Shown: positions 26,661-34,443 of the stretch, in pieces
Position numbering within the stretch: the stretch's first letter is position 1
How the letters are laid out: every line of letters starts with the position of its first letter
Source of the DNA: Oscillospiraceae bacterium
GTDB lineage: Bacteria; Bacillota; Clostridia; Oscillospirales; WRJC01
Assembly (NCBI GenBank): GCA_009780985.1
Contig: WQYZ01000003.1
Location: 1-61,166 of the forward strand
Direction: 5' to 3'
Length of the DNA stretch: 61,166 nt
The notes under the pieces: model-generated
Database searches by the model: none
What the model saw: only the letters and a program-made list of their open reading frames with translations
What the model was told of the DNA's origin: nothing
Translations under genes and position numbers: made by a program

Positions 26661-27917
26661 ATGAGCAGCAGAGTTGTCGTTACCGGAATAGGCATGATAA
26701 CATCCGCCGGAAAAAATGTAAATGAAAGCTGGCAAAGAGTTTTAAGCGGCGATACCGCTATTGATAATATCACAAGATTTGATACTTCAAATTTTAAAGT
26801 TAAGCTCGCCGCAGAAATAAAAGATTTTGACCCTGCGCCTTTTGTCGAGGACAGAAAAGATATAAGACGGCTTGACAGGTTTGCGCAGTATGCGCTTGCC
26901 GCAGTCCACGAAGCCGTAACGTCGTCCGGGATTGATTTCAAAAACGACGCCGGTTTGGATAAAAGACGGTGCGGGATTATATTCGGTTCCGGAATCGGCG
27001 GTATCGAAACATTGGAAACAGAAATTATGAAATATCAGAATAACGGAGAGAAAGGCGCGTCAAGGGTTTCTCCTCTCTATATTCCCATGCTGATCGCAAA
27101 TATAGCGGCGGGACATATATCGATAAAATACGGGCTCGAAGGACACGGTTTTTGTCCGGTCACAGCCTGCGCGACAAGCGCGCACGCTGTAGGCGAAGCG
27201 TTCAGGGCAATAAAGCACGGCTACGCGGATATAATAATAGCAGGCGGAAGCGAATCCGCTATAACTCCTACGGCTATCGCAGGGTTCCAGAATACGACCA
27301 CAATGTCAACTTCGGCTGATAAAAACGCGGCGTTGCTCGCATTTGACAAACGCAGAGACGGGTTTATCATGGGCGAGGGTTCGGGAGCGTTGATTATGGA
27401 GAATTACGAGAGCGCAAAAAAACGCGGCGCGGTTATATACGGCGAGGTCGTCGGGTATTGCGCAAACTTTGACGCGTTTCATATCACAAGTCCCGAACAG
27501 ACAGGAAAAGGCGCGGCTAATGCGATTTTAGGAGCAATTGACGACGCAAAGATTGACATGAATCAAATCGGCTATATAAACGCTCACGGCACAGGCACCG
27601 CGATAAACGATAAAACCGAAACGCTCGCGCTCAAACGCGCTTTCGGCGAAAACGCGTATAATATCCCCGTGTCTTCCACAAAAGGAGTCACAGGGCATAT
27701 GCTCGGAGCTACCGGAGCGGTCGAGTCAATATTCTGCATTAAAACAATAAACGACGGCATACTTCCGCCCACCGCAAATCTGCGGGAAATCGACCCGGAG
27801 TGCGATCTGGACTATATTCCGTTAAACGCACGGGAGAAAAAGATAGATTATGCGTTATCAACTTCTTTGGGATTCGGTTCGACTAACGCCGTGCTTATTA
27901 TAAAGAAATTTATGTGA
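26661..27917 (+). CDS. fabF: Beta-ketoacyl-ACP synthase II FabF
   Basis: Elongating condensing enzyme of fatty acid synthesis. The 418-residue chain has nucleophile Cys170 in VTACATSAHAVGEAF, and His309 (NAHGTGT) and His346 (KGVTGHMLGATGA) completing the Cys-His-His triad. AAAGGAG precedes the ATG. A long palindromic element fills the gap between it and accB. Confidence 0.97.
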   Translation: MSSRVVVTGIGMITSAGKNVNESWQRVLSGDTAIDNITRFDTSNFKVKLAAEIKDFDPAPFVEDRKDIRRLDRFAQYALAAVHEAVTSSGIDFKNDAGLDKRRCGIIFGSGIGGIETLETEIMKYQNNGEKGASRVSPLYIPMLIANIAAGHISIKYGLEGHGFCPVTACATSAHAVGEAFRAIKHGYADIIIAGGSESAITPTAIAGFQNTTTMSTSADKNAALLAFDKRRDGFIMGEGSGALIMENYESAKKRGAVIYGEVVGYCANFDAFHITSPEQTGKGAANAILGAIDDAKIDMNQIGYINAHGTGTAINDKTETLALKRAFGENAYNIPVSSTKGVTGHMLGATGAVESIFCIKTINDGILPPTANLREIDPECDLDYIPLNAREKKIDYALSTSLGFGSTNAVLIIKKFM

Positions 27918-27937
27918 TTGCAAAATTATTCCAATGT

Positions 27938-28009
27938 GTAGGGGCGGGGTTTTCCCGCCCGCGAAATAACACCAATGTAGATTCAAGGGCGGGAAAACCC
28001 CGCCCCTAC
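27938..28009. repeat. GTAGGGG-family palindromic element, copy 2
   Basis: A perfect 23-bp inverted repeat (27938-27960 against 27987-28009) begins GTAGGGGCGGGG and ends CCCCGCCCCTAC, with a 26-base spacer. Each arm is itself a short hairpin (GGGCGGG/CCCGCCC type). It lies between fabF and accB. As RNA it would form a very stable stem inside the operon without a T-run at the end. Confidence 0.9.
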
Positions 28010-28038
28010 GAACAAAATGATTCACAGGGAGGAAACAT

Positions 28039-28593
28039 ATGGCAGTAATTAAAAAATTTGATAGTTTTGAAAACAAAGATGATATTTTTGAACTCATAGA
28101 TAAATTTGATAAAAGTTCGCTGTTTGAGTTAGACATTTCGATTGCTTATCCAACTGATGTTTTTCAGGTTGAACGGGAAGTAAAAATAAAAATGATGAAA
28201 ACGTCGGGCGCAAGGAATAATTATTGGGATACGCACAGAGATATTGATGAAGAAGATGATGAGGATAATTTCGATGATGTTGACGACAACCGGAAAGAGA
28301 ATGCGAAAACTATAAAAATGACAAAATCGGAAAAACCTGCGGATGCAAATTCTGTCGCAGACAGTATAATAAAAGCGCCGTTAATCGGGACTTTTTACGC
28401 GTCGCCGTCGCCGGATTCGGAAGCGTATGTAAAAGTGGGCGATAAGGTTGAAAAAGGCATGGTTTTATGTATAATCGAAGCGATGAAAATCATGAACGAA
28501 ATAGAGAGCGAAACAAACGGAGAAATCGCCGAAATTCTGGCGAAAACAGGCGATGTTGTGGAATACGGACAGCCTCTGTTCAGATTAAAATAG
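28039..28593 (+). CDS. accB: Biotin carboxyl carrier protein of acetyl-CoA carboxylase AccB
   Basis: Carries the biotin that shuttles carboxyl groups between AccC and AccA/AccD. The 184 residues end in a biotinyl domain with the modification site Lys150 in EAMKIMNE. The first 55 residues form a family-typical leader domain, followed by an unusually acidic linker ([16 protein letters not shown], about 69-84) in place of the common Pro/Ala-rich linker. GGGAGG precedes the ATG. Confidence 0.95.
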   Translation: MAVIKKFDSFENKDDIFELIDKFDKSSLFELDISIAYPTDVFQVEREVKIKMMKTSGARNNYWDTHRDIDEEDDEDNFDDVDDNRKENAKTIKMTKSEKPADANSVADSIIKAPLIGTFYASPSPDSEAYVKVGDKVEKGMVLCIIEAMKIMNEIESETNGEIAEILAKTGDVVEYGQPLFRLK

Positions 28594-28618
28594 ATTGAAA
28601 ATAAACGGAGATATATAA

Positions 28619-29047
28619 ATGTTGTATAATCAGGAGCAGATAAAAGCGGTAATACCACACAGAGATCCATTTTTACTTATAGATGAAATTGAGGAATATG
28701 TAGAAAAAGAGAGTGTCACCGCGATAAAGCATGTAACAGGCGAAGAAGATTTTTTCAGAGGACATTTTCCGGAATATAAAGTTATGCCGGGAGTATTAAT
28801 TCTTGAAGCGTTGGCACAGGCGGGAGCGTTTATTGTTTTAAACATTGAAGAATACAAGGGTAAAATCGCGTTTTTCGCGGGAGCGGACGATGTCAAATGG
28901 CGTAAACAGGTCAAGCCGGGCGACACTCTTAGATTATGTGTAAAAGTCGATAAATTCAAACTCGGCATAGGAATCGCGGACGCAGTCGCGTATGTCGGAC
29001 AAGACGCCGTATGCACGGCGAAGATAAAATTCGCAGTGCAGAGATAA
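28619..29047 (+). CDS. fabZ: 3-hydroxyacyl-ACP dehydratase FabZ
   Basis: Hot-dog fold dehydratase that removes water from 3-hydroxyacyl-ACP. The 142 residues show VIPHRDPFLLIDEI, catalytic His49 in RGHFPEYKVMPGV and Glu63 in LILEALAQAG. ACGGAG precedes the ATG, 25 bp after accB. Confidence 0.97.
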   Translation: MLYNQEQIKAVIPHRDPFLLIDEIEEYVEKESVTAIKHVTGEEDFFRGHFPEYKVMPGVLILEALAQAGAFIVLNIEEYKGKIAFFAGADDVKWRKQVKPGDTLRLCVKVDKFKLGIGIADAVAYVGQDAVCTAKIKFAVQR

Positions 29048-29060
29048 ATATAGAAATATT

Positions 29061-29144
29061 GTAGGGCGTGGCATCCCTGACACGCCGCAAATGTACACCA
29101 ATGCGGGGGTTTCACACGGCGCGTATAGGAATCCGCGCCCTATA
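29061..29144. repeat. GTAGGGG-family palindromic element, copy 3 (divergent)
   Basis: GTAGGGCGTGGCATCC at the left and its imperfect inverse ending CGCGCCCTAT at the right bracket an 84-base element between fabZ and accC. It differs from the other copies at several positions, suggesting an older insertion. Confidence 0.7.
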
Positions 29145-29201
29145 AATATTACGTTTTAATTGTAATATATACAATATAAATTTCAAAGGTTATATAATAA
29201 T

Positions 29202-30554
29202 ATGTTCAAGAAAATACTGATTGCAAACAGAGGCGAAATCGCCGTAAGAATTATAAGAGCGTGCAGGGACATGGGAATAATAAGCGTCGCTGTCTATTCC
29301 GAAGCGGACAGGGATTCTATGCACGCCAATATCGCCGACGAAAGTCTGTGTATCGGCGGAGCAGCCGCGAAAGACAGCTATCTCAATATGCGCGCGATTA
29401 TTACAGCCGCGCAGATTTGCGGAGCCGACGCAATACACCCGGGTTACGGTTTTTTGTCTGAAAATACGCTTTTCGTCAAATTGTGCGAAGAAAATGGGAT
29501 AAAATTTATAGGACCGAGCGCGAAATCAATCGCGCTCATGGGCAATAAAGCCGAAGCGAAAATTATGATGACAAAAGCAGGCGTCCCGACAATCCCCGGT
29601 TCAGACGGAGCGGTTCACAGCCTTAAAGAAGCTGATGAAGTATGCGGTCAGATACAATATCCCGTGATGATAAAAGCCTCCAGCGGAGGCGGCGGGCGGG
29701 GAATAAGAAAAGTTGCAGATTTTGATGAGTTAAAAAATGCGTATGATATGTGCAGAGCCGAAGCCCAGGCATCTTTCGGGGACGATTCTGTTTATATAGA
29801 AAAATTTATAGAAAATCCAAGACATATAGAAATACAGATACTTGCCGACGAATACGGCAACACTATACATCTGTTTGAGCGCGACTGTTCTCTCCAGAGA
29901 CGTCACCAGAAAATTATGGAAGAAGCTCCGTCAACTTTTATGGACCCTGAGCTTCGCCAAAAAATGGGGGACGCGGCGGTCAAAGCGGCAAAAGCGGCAA
30001 ATTACGCGAACGCCGGGACGATTGAGTTTTTAGTTGACAAAGACAAAAATTTTTATTTTATGGAAATGAACACAAGAATACAGGTCGAACACCCTGTAAC
30101 TGAATTTATCACGGGAATAGATATAGCGGCGCAGCAAATCAAAATAGCGAACGGGGAACCGCTCGGATTGTCGCAGAGCGATATAAAACTTCTCGGGCAC
30201 GCTATAGAGTGCAGAATAAACGCGGAAAACCCGGATAAAAATTTCGCTCCGTCGCCGGGTATCATAAAAGAACTGAACGTTCCGGGCGGTCCGGGGGTGC
30301 GCGTTGACAGCGCGGTATATCAGGGGTATAATATACCGCCGTATTATGATTCTATGATTTCAAAGTTAATCGTATTCGGAAACAACAGAGAAGAGGCAAT
30401 CGCGAGAATGAGGCGCGCGCTTGCAGAGTATTTATTCGATGGAATAATAACGAACGTGGATTATCAGATAGAACTTTTATCGACCGAAGAGTTTCAGACG
30501 GGCAATTTCCACAACAATTTTGTGGACGAGTATAATAAACGCAGGAACAGATAG
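29202..30554 (+). CDS. accC: Biotin carboxylase AccC
   Basis: ATP-grasp enzyme that carboxylates the biotin on AccB. The 450 residues begin FKKILIANRGEIAVRIIRA, carry the Gly-rich ATP loop SSGGGGRGIRKV near 160-172, and have ERDCSLQRRHQKIMEEAPS and MNTRIQVEHPVTE, all diagnostic. AAAGG precedes the ATG. Overall length is normal. Confidence 0.98.
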   Translation: MFKKILIANRGEIAVRIIRACRDMGIISVAVYSEADRDSMHANIADESLCIGGAAAKDSYLNMRAIITAAQICGADAIHPGYGFLSENTLFVKLCEENGIKFIGPSAKSIALMGNKAEAKIMMTKAGVPTIPGSDGAVHSLKEADEVCGQIQYPVMIKASSGGGGRGIRKVADFDELKNAYDMCRAEAQASFGDDSVYIEKFIENPRHIEIQILADEYGNTIHLFERDCSLQRRHQKIMEEAPSTFMDPELRQKMGDAAVKAAKAANYANAGTIEFLVDKDKNFYFMEMNTRIQVEHPVTEFITGIDIAAQQIKIANGEPLGLSQSDIKLLGHAIECRINAENPDKNFAPSPGIIKELNVPGGPGVRVDSAVYQGYNIPPYYDSMISKLIVFGNNREEAIARMRRALAEYLFDGIITNVDYQIELLSTEEFQTGNFHNNFVDEYNKRRNR

Positions 30555-30623
30555 ATTTGCGTGGGAAATAAATAGATTATGTTGAGTAGTCATGTATTTG
30601 TTAGCGGGTACGGAAGTAATACT

Positions 30624-30971
30624 ATGTTTTCTGTATCGGTAATGATTTTAATATTTTTTGTAATTTTTATAGGCATTTTTATATTTATAATTGTGCGGGG
30701 GCTTATAAGTTGGCATAAAAATAATACTTCGCCGATAATCTCTGTCGGCGCAAGTATTGTCGCAAAACGCATGAGAGTAAGCGGAGGAGCGGAGATGTCA
30801 AACCAAATGCACACTCCGCCGTCAACGATATACTATGTGACTTTTGAATTTTTATCTGGGAGCAGACAGGAATTTCATGTTCATGGAAAAGAATACGGAT
30901 TGCTTGCCGAGGGTGACAGCGGCATTTTGACGTTTCAGGGAACAAGATACATAAGTTTTGAAAGAAAGTAA
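30624..30971 (+). CDS. DUF2500 membrane protein
   Basis: A protein of about 115 residues with an N-terminal transmembrane helix and a C-terminal beta-rich domain typical of DUF2500: TIYYVTFEFLSGSRQEFHVH, then KEYGLLAEGDSGILTFQGTRY. I prefer the ATG at 30624, with GGAAG eight bases upstream; an ATG at 30579 is in frame but lacks a good ribosome site. Family function is unknown. Its place between accC and accD suggests chance insertion rather than a role in carboxylation. Confidence 0.8.
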   Translation: MFSVSVMILIFFVIFIGIFIFIIVRGLISWHKNNTSPIISVGASIVAKRMRVSGGAEMSNQMHTPPSTIYYVTFEFLSGSRQEFHVHGKEYGLLAEGDSGILTFQGTRYISFERK

Positions 30972-31002
30972 AATATATAAAATAAAATCAGGTGAATAAA
31001 AA

Positions 31003-31857
31003 ATGCTGAAAGATTTGTTTAAAAAAGCGAAATATATCTCCGTCCCCATAGCCAAACGCGCTATAAACGAAATGGGTGACAGCGATAATATTCAGGACTT
31101 TATTGTGTGTTCAAAATGTGAAAAGAAGATTTCCGCCGAAAAATACGAAAGCCTCCAGAAAGTCTGCCCGTCATGCGGGTATCATACGAGACTGAGTGCG
31201 TTTGAGCGGATTGAATATACAATAGACGGCGAAAGTTTTGTCGAAAAATACAATAATATTCATACTGTAAATCCGATAGAGTTTGAAGGTTATCTCGAAA
31301 AAATAGAGAAATTACAGAGAATGACCGGTGTTGACGAAGCTGTTGTCACTGGATTCGGCAAAATCGACGGGATTGAAACGGGTATCGGCATAATGGACAG
31401 TTCATTTTTTATGGCGACTATGGGGTCTGTAGTCGGCGAAAAAATAACGCGCCTTTTTGAGGAAGCAATAGAAAAAAGACTGCCTGTCATTATATTTGCG
31501 GCGTCCGGCGGCGCGAGAATGCAGGAAGGGATAATCTCTCTAATGCAAATGGCAAAAGTGTCGGCGGCTGTGGGTAAACATTCGGACGCAGGATTATTGT
31601 ACGTCACAGTTATAACAGACCCGACAACCGGCGGTGTAACCGCGTCTTTCGCAAGTTTGGGCGATATAATATTGGCGGAACCCGGCGCGATTTACGGATT
31701 TACCGGACGGCGGGTTATAGAGGGTACAATCGGGTCAAAACTGCCGGACGATTTCCAGACAGCGGAATTTTTATTGGAGCACGGTTATATCGACAGTATT
31801 GTGCCGCGCAACGAGATGAAACAAATGCTGGCATTGCTGCTGAAAATGCACGTATGA
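31003..31857 (+). CDS. accD: Acetyl-CoA carboxylase carboxyltransferase beta subunit AccD
   Basis: Transfers the carboxyl group to acetyl-CoA together with AccA. The 284 residues have the N-terminal zinc ribbon Cys36, 39, 55 and 58, then the crotonase-like domain with FAASGGARMQEGIISLMQMAK and PTTGGVTASFASLGD. AGGTG precedes the ATG. An XRE-TPR gene separates it from accA. Confidence 0.97.
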   Translation: MLKDLFKKAKYISVPIAKRAINEMGDSDNIQDFIVCSKCEKKISAEKYESLQKVCPSCGYHTRLSAFERIEYTIDGESFVEKYNNIHTVNPIEFEGYLEKIEKLQRMTGVDEAVVTGFGKIDGIETGIGIMDSSFFMATMGSVVGEKITRLFEEAIEKRLPVIIFAASGGARMQEGIISLMQMAKVSAAVGKHSDAGLLYVTVITDPTTGGVTASFASLGDIILAEPGAIYGFTGRRVIEGTIGSKLPDDFQTAEFLLEHGYIDSIVPRNEMKQMLALLLKMHV

Positions 31858-31944
31858 TTTTTGCGTAAGTAATGCAGAAAATTTATATTTTGTGAGATTA
31901 GAATAATTCAACTATTGTTAGAAATCAATTCTAATATTACGTTA

Positions 31945-31973
31945 TTGAATCCTACAAATTTTCATGATATACT
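31945..31973 (+). promoter_or_regulatory. Sigma-A promoter of the XRE-TPR gene
   Basis: TTGAAT (31945-31950) and TATACT (31968-31973) are 17 bases apart, about 43 bases before the ATG at 32017. It implies separate control of this gene and perhaps accA inside the fatty-acid block. Confidence 0.65.
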
Positions 31974-32016
31974 AAACACAAACGAGCTTGTTAATAAAAT
32001 TTTTAGGGGGATATAC

Positions 32017-33102
32017 ATGAATATTTATATAAGCGAAAATATAAAACGTCTGCGACGAGAAAAAAATCTTACGCAGGAAGCACTTGCGGATTTTATCGGG
32101 ATTAGCTTTCAGGCTGTGTCAAAATGGGAGTGCGGCGACGCATACCCCGACATCACACTATTACCTACGCTTGCGAACTTTTTTGAAGTAACGCTTGATG
32201 AACTTGTGGGCATGAACGAAATAAAAAACGCGAAAAAACTTGATGAAATCAAAGAACAGTATAGAAAATTTAATACCAACAAGACACATAAAGAAGTTAG
32301 AGAATTATTGCGCGGCGGTCTTAAAATTTTCCCGAATGATTATTGGTTGCTTTCAGAACTTGCGTTTAATTTATCTTTTCAAGACAACGGCGAAACAGAT
32401 GAGGAATGTAATAAAAATAATGAAGAAGCTGTTAAGATTTCGGAGCGCATTCTTGAATTTTGCACCGATTCGGAAATCCGCAATAGAGTACAGGCTAATA
32501 TGTGTCTTAGTTTATGGAAAATGGGAGAAAAAGACAAAGCCGTTGAACTCGCGAAAAAGTTGCCGAAAATTAATGAAACGAGCGAACGCACATTAACTTT
32601 TATTCAGGACGATGGAAAAGAAAAAATAAAACTGCGTCAGGACAATGTTTTAACGTTTACAGCGGAATTAGAGGATAATATACGGGGTCTTGCACAAACC
32701 GACCATTATACAGACGATGAAAAGTTTAAATTATATCAAAAAGCCATAGATATTTACAAAATTATCTATGAAGAAAGAAATTATGACATAGGTCACGTAT
32801 ATTTGTGCGATATTTATATAAACATGGCGAAGATTTATATAAAACGTGATAATAAAAACGAAGCTGTGAAAAGTCTGGAAGAAGCGGCAAAAAATATAAT
32901 TGCTTATTTAAATCGTATCGACTCACCGCTTGAAATAGGCAAATCTTTGCTTATAAATTCTATCGGAAAAACAACAACCATGAAAGGAGTGAATCATGCA
33001 AGAGATACAAAAAATCGGATTGACGGAGAACCTTTTGAATCAATCAGAGAACGGGAAGAAATCAAAAACATATTGACTGAACTTGATAAATACGCAAATT
33101 AA
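32017..33102 (+). CDS. XRE-family regulator with TPR-like C-terminal domain
   Basis: A 361-residue protein. Residues 1-65 are a helix-turn-helix of the XRE type (LRREKNLTQEALADFIGISF then QAVSKWECGDAYPDI), and the rest is helical, with tetratricopeptide-like pairs such as ISERILEFCTDSEIRNRVQA and MAKIYIKRDNKNEAVKSLEEA. Such proteins can sense peptides or partner proteins. The ATG at 32017 has AGGGGG nine bases upstream. It interrupts the accD-accA gene pair and has its own promoter, which suggests insertion; whether it controls lipid synthesis is unknown. Confidence 0.88.
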   Translation: MNIYISENIKRLRREKNLTQEALADFIGISFQAVSKWECGDAYPDITLLPTLANFFEVTLDELVGMNEIKNAKKLDEIKEQYRKFNTNKTHKEVRELLRGGLKIFPNDYWLLSELAFNLSFQDNGETDEECNKNNEEAVKISERILEFCTDSEIRNRVQANMCLSLWKMGEKDKAVELAKKLPKINETSERTLTFIQDDGKEKIKLRQDNVLTFTAELEDNIRGLAQTDHYTDDEKFKLYQKAIDIYKIIYEERNYDIGHVYLCDIYINMAKIYIKRDNKNEAVKSLEEAAKNIIAYLNRIDSPLEIGKSLLINSIGKTTTMKGVNHARDTKNRIDGEPFESIREREEIKNILTELDKYAN

Positions 33103-33182
33103 TATGTTTATTTAATTGCACAAATTAAGCATTTTCTTCAGTCGCAAAATCAATAAAACATACTAAAAAAGGATAAATAATT

Positions 33183-34016
33183 ATGGCAAACGAAATACCT
33201 GAATTAACAAAAGACGAAATGATAATAAAAAGATATGAAATATCAATGCACAAAAACCGCCCGACAATACGCGACTATATCCCCAATATTTTCGACGATT
33301 TTATAGAGCTTCACGGAGACAGGGGATTTGCCGACGACAAGGCTATTTTATGCGGACTTGCGCATTTTAACGGAATCCCTGTGACTGTAATCGGACATGT
33401 CAAAGGCAGAAATACAAAAGAGAATATCGCCTCAAATTACGGTATGCCAAACCCGGAGGGATACAGGAAAGCGTTGCGCTTCATGAAACAGGCGGACAAG
33501 TTTCACCGTCCGATTATAACTTTTGTCGATACTCCCGGCGCGTACTGCGGGGTCGGCGCAGAAGAAAGAGGCGAGGGGGAAGCTATAGCAAAAAACCTCA
33601 TGGAGATGTCCCGTCTGAGAACTCCCGTTATCGCGGTAATAACCGGCGAGGGCAGAAGCGGCGGAGCTTTGGGAATCGCGCAGGCAAACTGCGTTTTAAT
33701 GCTCGAAAACGCGACATATTCGGTTATATCGGCAAAAGGGTTTGCCAGTTTGCTGTGGAAAGACCCGAAACGCGAAAAAGAAGCGATTATCAAACAGCGT
33801 ATGACTGCGGACGATTTGCTCGAACTCGGAGGAGTAATAGACGGGATAATTCCCGAACCGCCGGAGGGCGCGCACAAAGACCCTGTATTGACTGCGCTCA
33901 CGATTAAAACCGCTCTGGAAAATAAGTTAGGAGTTTTGTTGGATATGTCGCCGGATGAAATATATAACCAGAGGTATAAAAAATTCAGGGAAATCGGATT
34001 TTTCAGCGAGTTTTGA
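33183..34016 (+). CDS. accA: Acetyl-CoA carboxylase carboxyltransferase alpha subunit AccA
   Basis: Partner of AccD in malonyl-CoA formation. The 277 residues have FDDFIELHGDRGFADDKAI, NPEGYRKALRFMKQADKF, FVDTPGAYCGVGAEERGEGEAIA and ITGEGRSGGALGI, the family hallmarks. It lacks the longer N-terminal helix of proteobacterial AccA, as usual in this group. AAAAGG precedes the ATG. Confidence 0.97.
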   Translation: MANEIPELTKDEMIIKRYEISMHKNRPTIRDYIPNIFDDFIELHGDRGFADDKAILCGLAHFNGIPVTVIGHVKGRNTKENIASNYGMPNPEGYRKALRFMKQADKFHRPIITFVDTPGAYCGVGAEERGEGEAIAKNLMEMSRLRTPVIAVITGEGRSGGALGIAQANCVLMLENATYSVISAKGFASLLWKDPKREKEAIIKQRMTADDLLELGGVIDGIIPEPPEGAHKDPVLTALTIKTALENKLGVLLDMSPDEIYNQRYKKFREIGFFSEF

Positions 34017-34057
34017 TTAATGCTGATTAACAAAATGTAAATTTATCGCTGAAAATA

Positions 34058-34086
34058 TTTACTTTTGCAGATATTTTATGTATTAT
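34058..34086 (+). promoter_or_regulatory. Possible separate promoter of acpP
   Basis: TTTACT (34058-34063) and TATTAT (34081-34086) with a 17-base spacer lie in the 128-bp gap before acpP. ACP is usually needed in excess, which fits an additional promoter, but the boxes are only moderately close to consensus. Confidence 0.4.
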
Positions 34087-34144
34087 TAAATATATAAAAT
34101 TATATAATAATTTTAATAAACTATAAATTTTGGAGGATTCTGTC

Positions 34145-34372
34145 ATGATAGAACAAATAAGCAAAATAATAGCCGAACAGCTTTGTATAGACGTAAGCGA
34201 AGTAAAACCGGAATCGCACATAATGGAAGATTTGAACGCTGATTCTCTTGCCGTTGTGGAGATTTTAATGGCAATCGAAGAACAGTTCGGCATTAAAGTC
34301 CCCGACGAGGAAGTCCCGTCGCTGAAAACAGTTAAAGATATATCAGACTATGTGGAAAGTCATTCGGTGTAA
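34145..34372 (+). CDS. acpP: Acyl carrier protein AcpP
   Basis: Carries growing acyl chains on a phosphopantetheine arm. The 75-residue acidic protein has the attachment site Ser34 in DLNADSLAVVEIL. I chose the ATG at 34145, with GGAGG seven bases upstream. It is the last gene of the rightward block and is followed by a terminator. Confidence 0.96.
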   Translation: MIEQISKIIAEQLCIDVSEVKPESHIMEDLNADSLAVVEILMAIEEQFGIKVPDEEVPSLKTVKDISDYVESHSV

Positions 34373-34394
34373 TTAATATTTTTTGTAAACATAA

Positions 34395-34430
34395 AACAGC
34401 AGGAGTATTTGCTCCCGCTGTTATTTTTAT
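34395..34430 (+). terminator. Terminator shared by acpP and the converging lipoprotein gene
   Basis: AACAGC-A-GGAG pairs with CTCC-C-GCTGTT around a six-base loop with one mismatch, followed by ATTTTTATTAT. The reverse strand also ends in TTTT, so it can stop transcription from both sides. Confidence 0.7.
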
Positions 34431-34443
34431 TATATTTTAATAA

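Noticed and set aside
27938-28009. Long palindrome as an ordinary terminator of fabF
   Set aside because: No T-run follows the stem, accB begins 30 bp later in the same operon, and related palindromes occur in other contexts.
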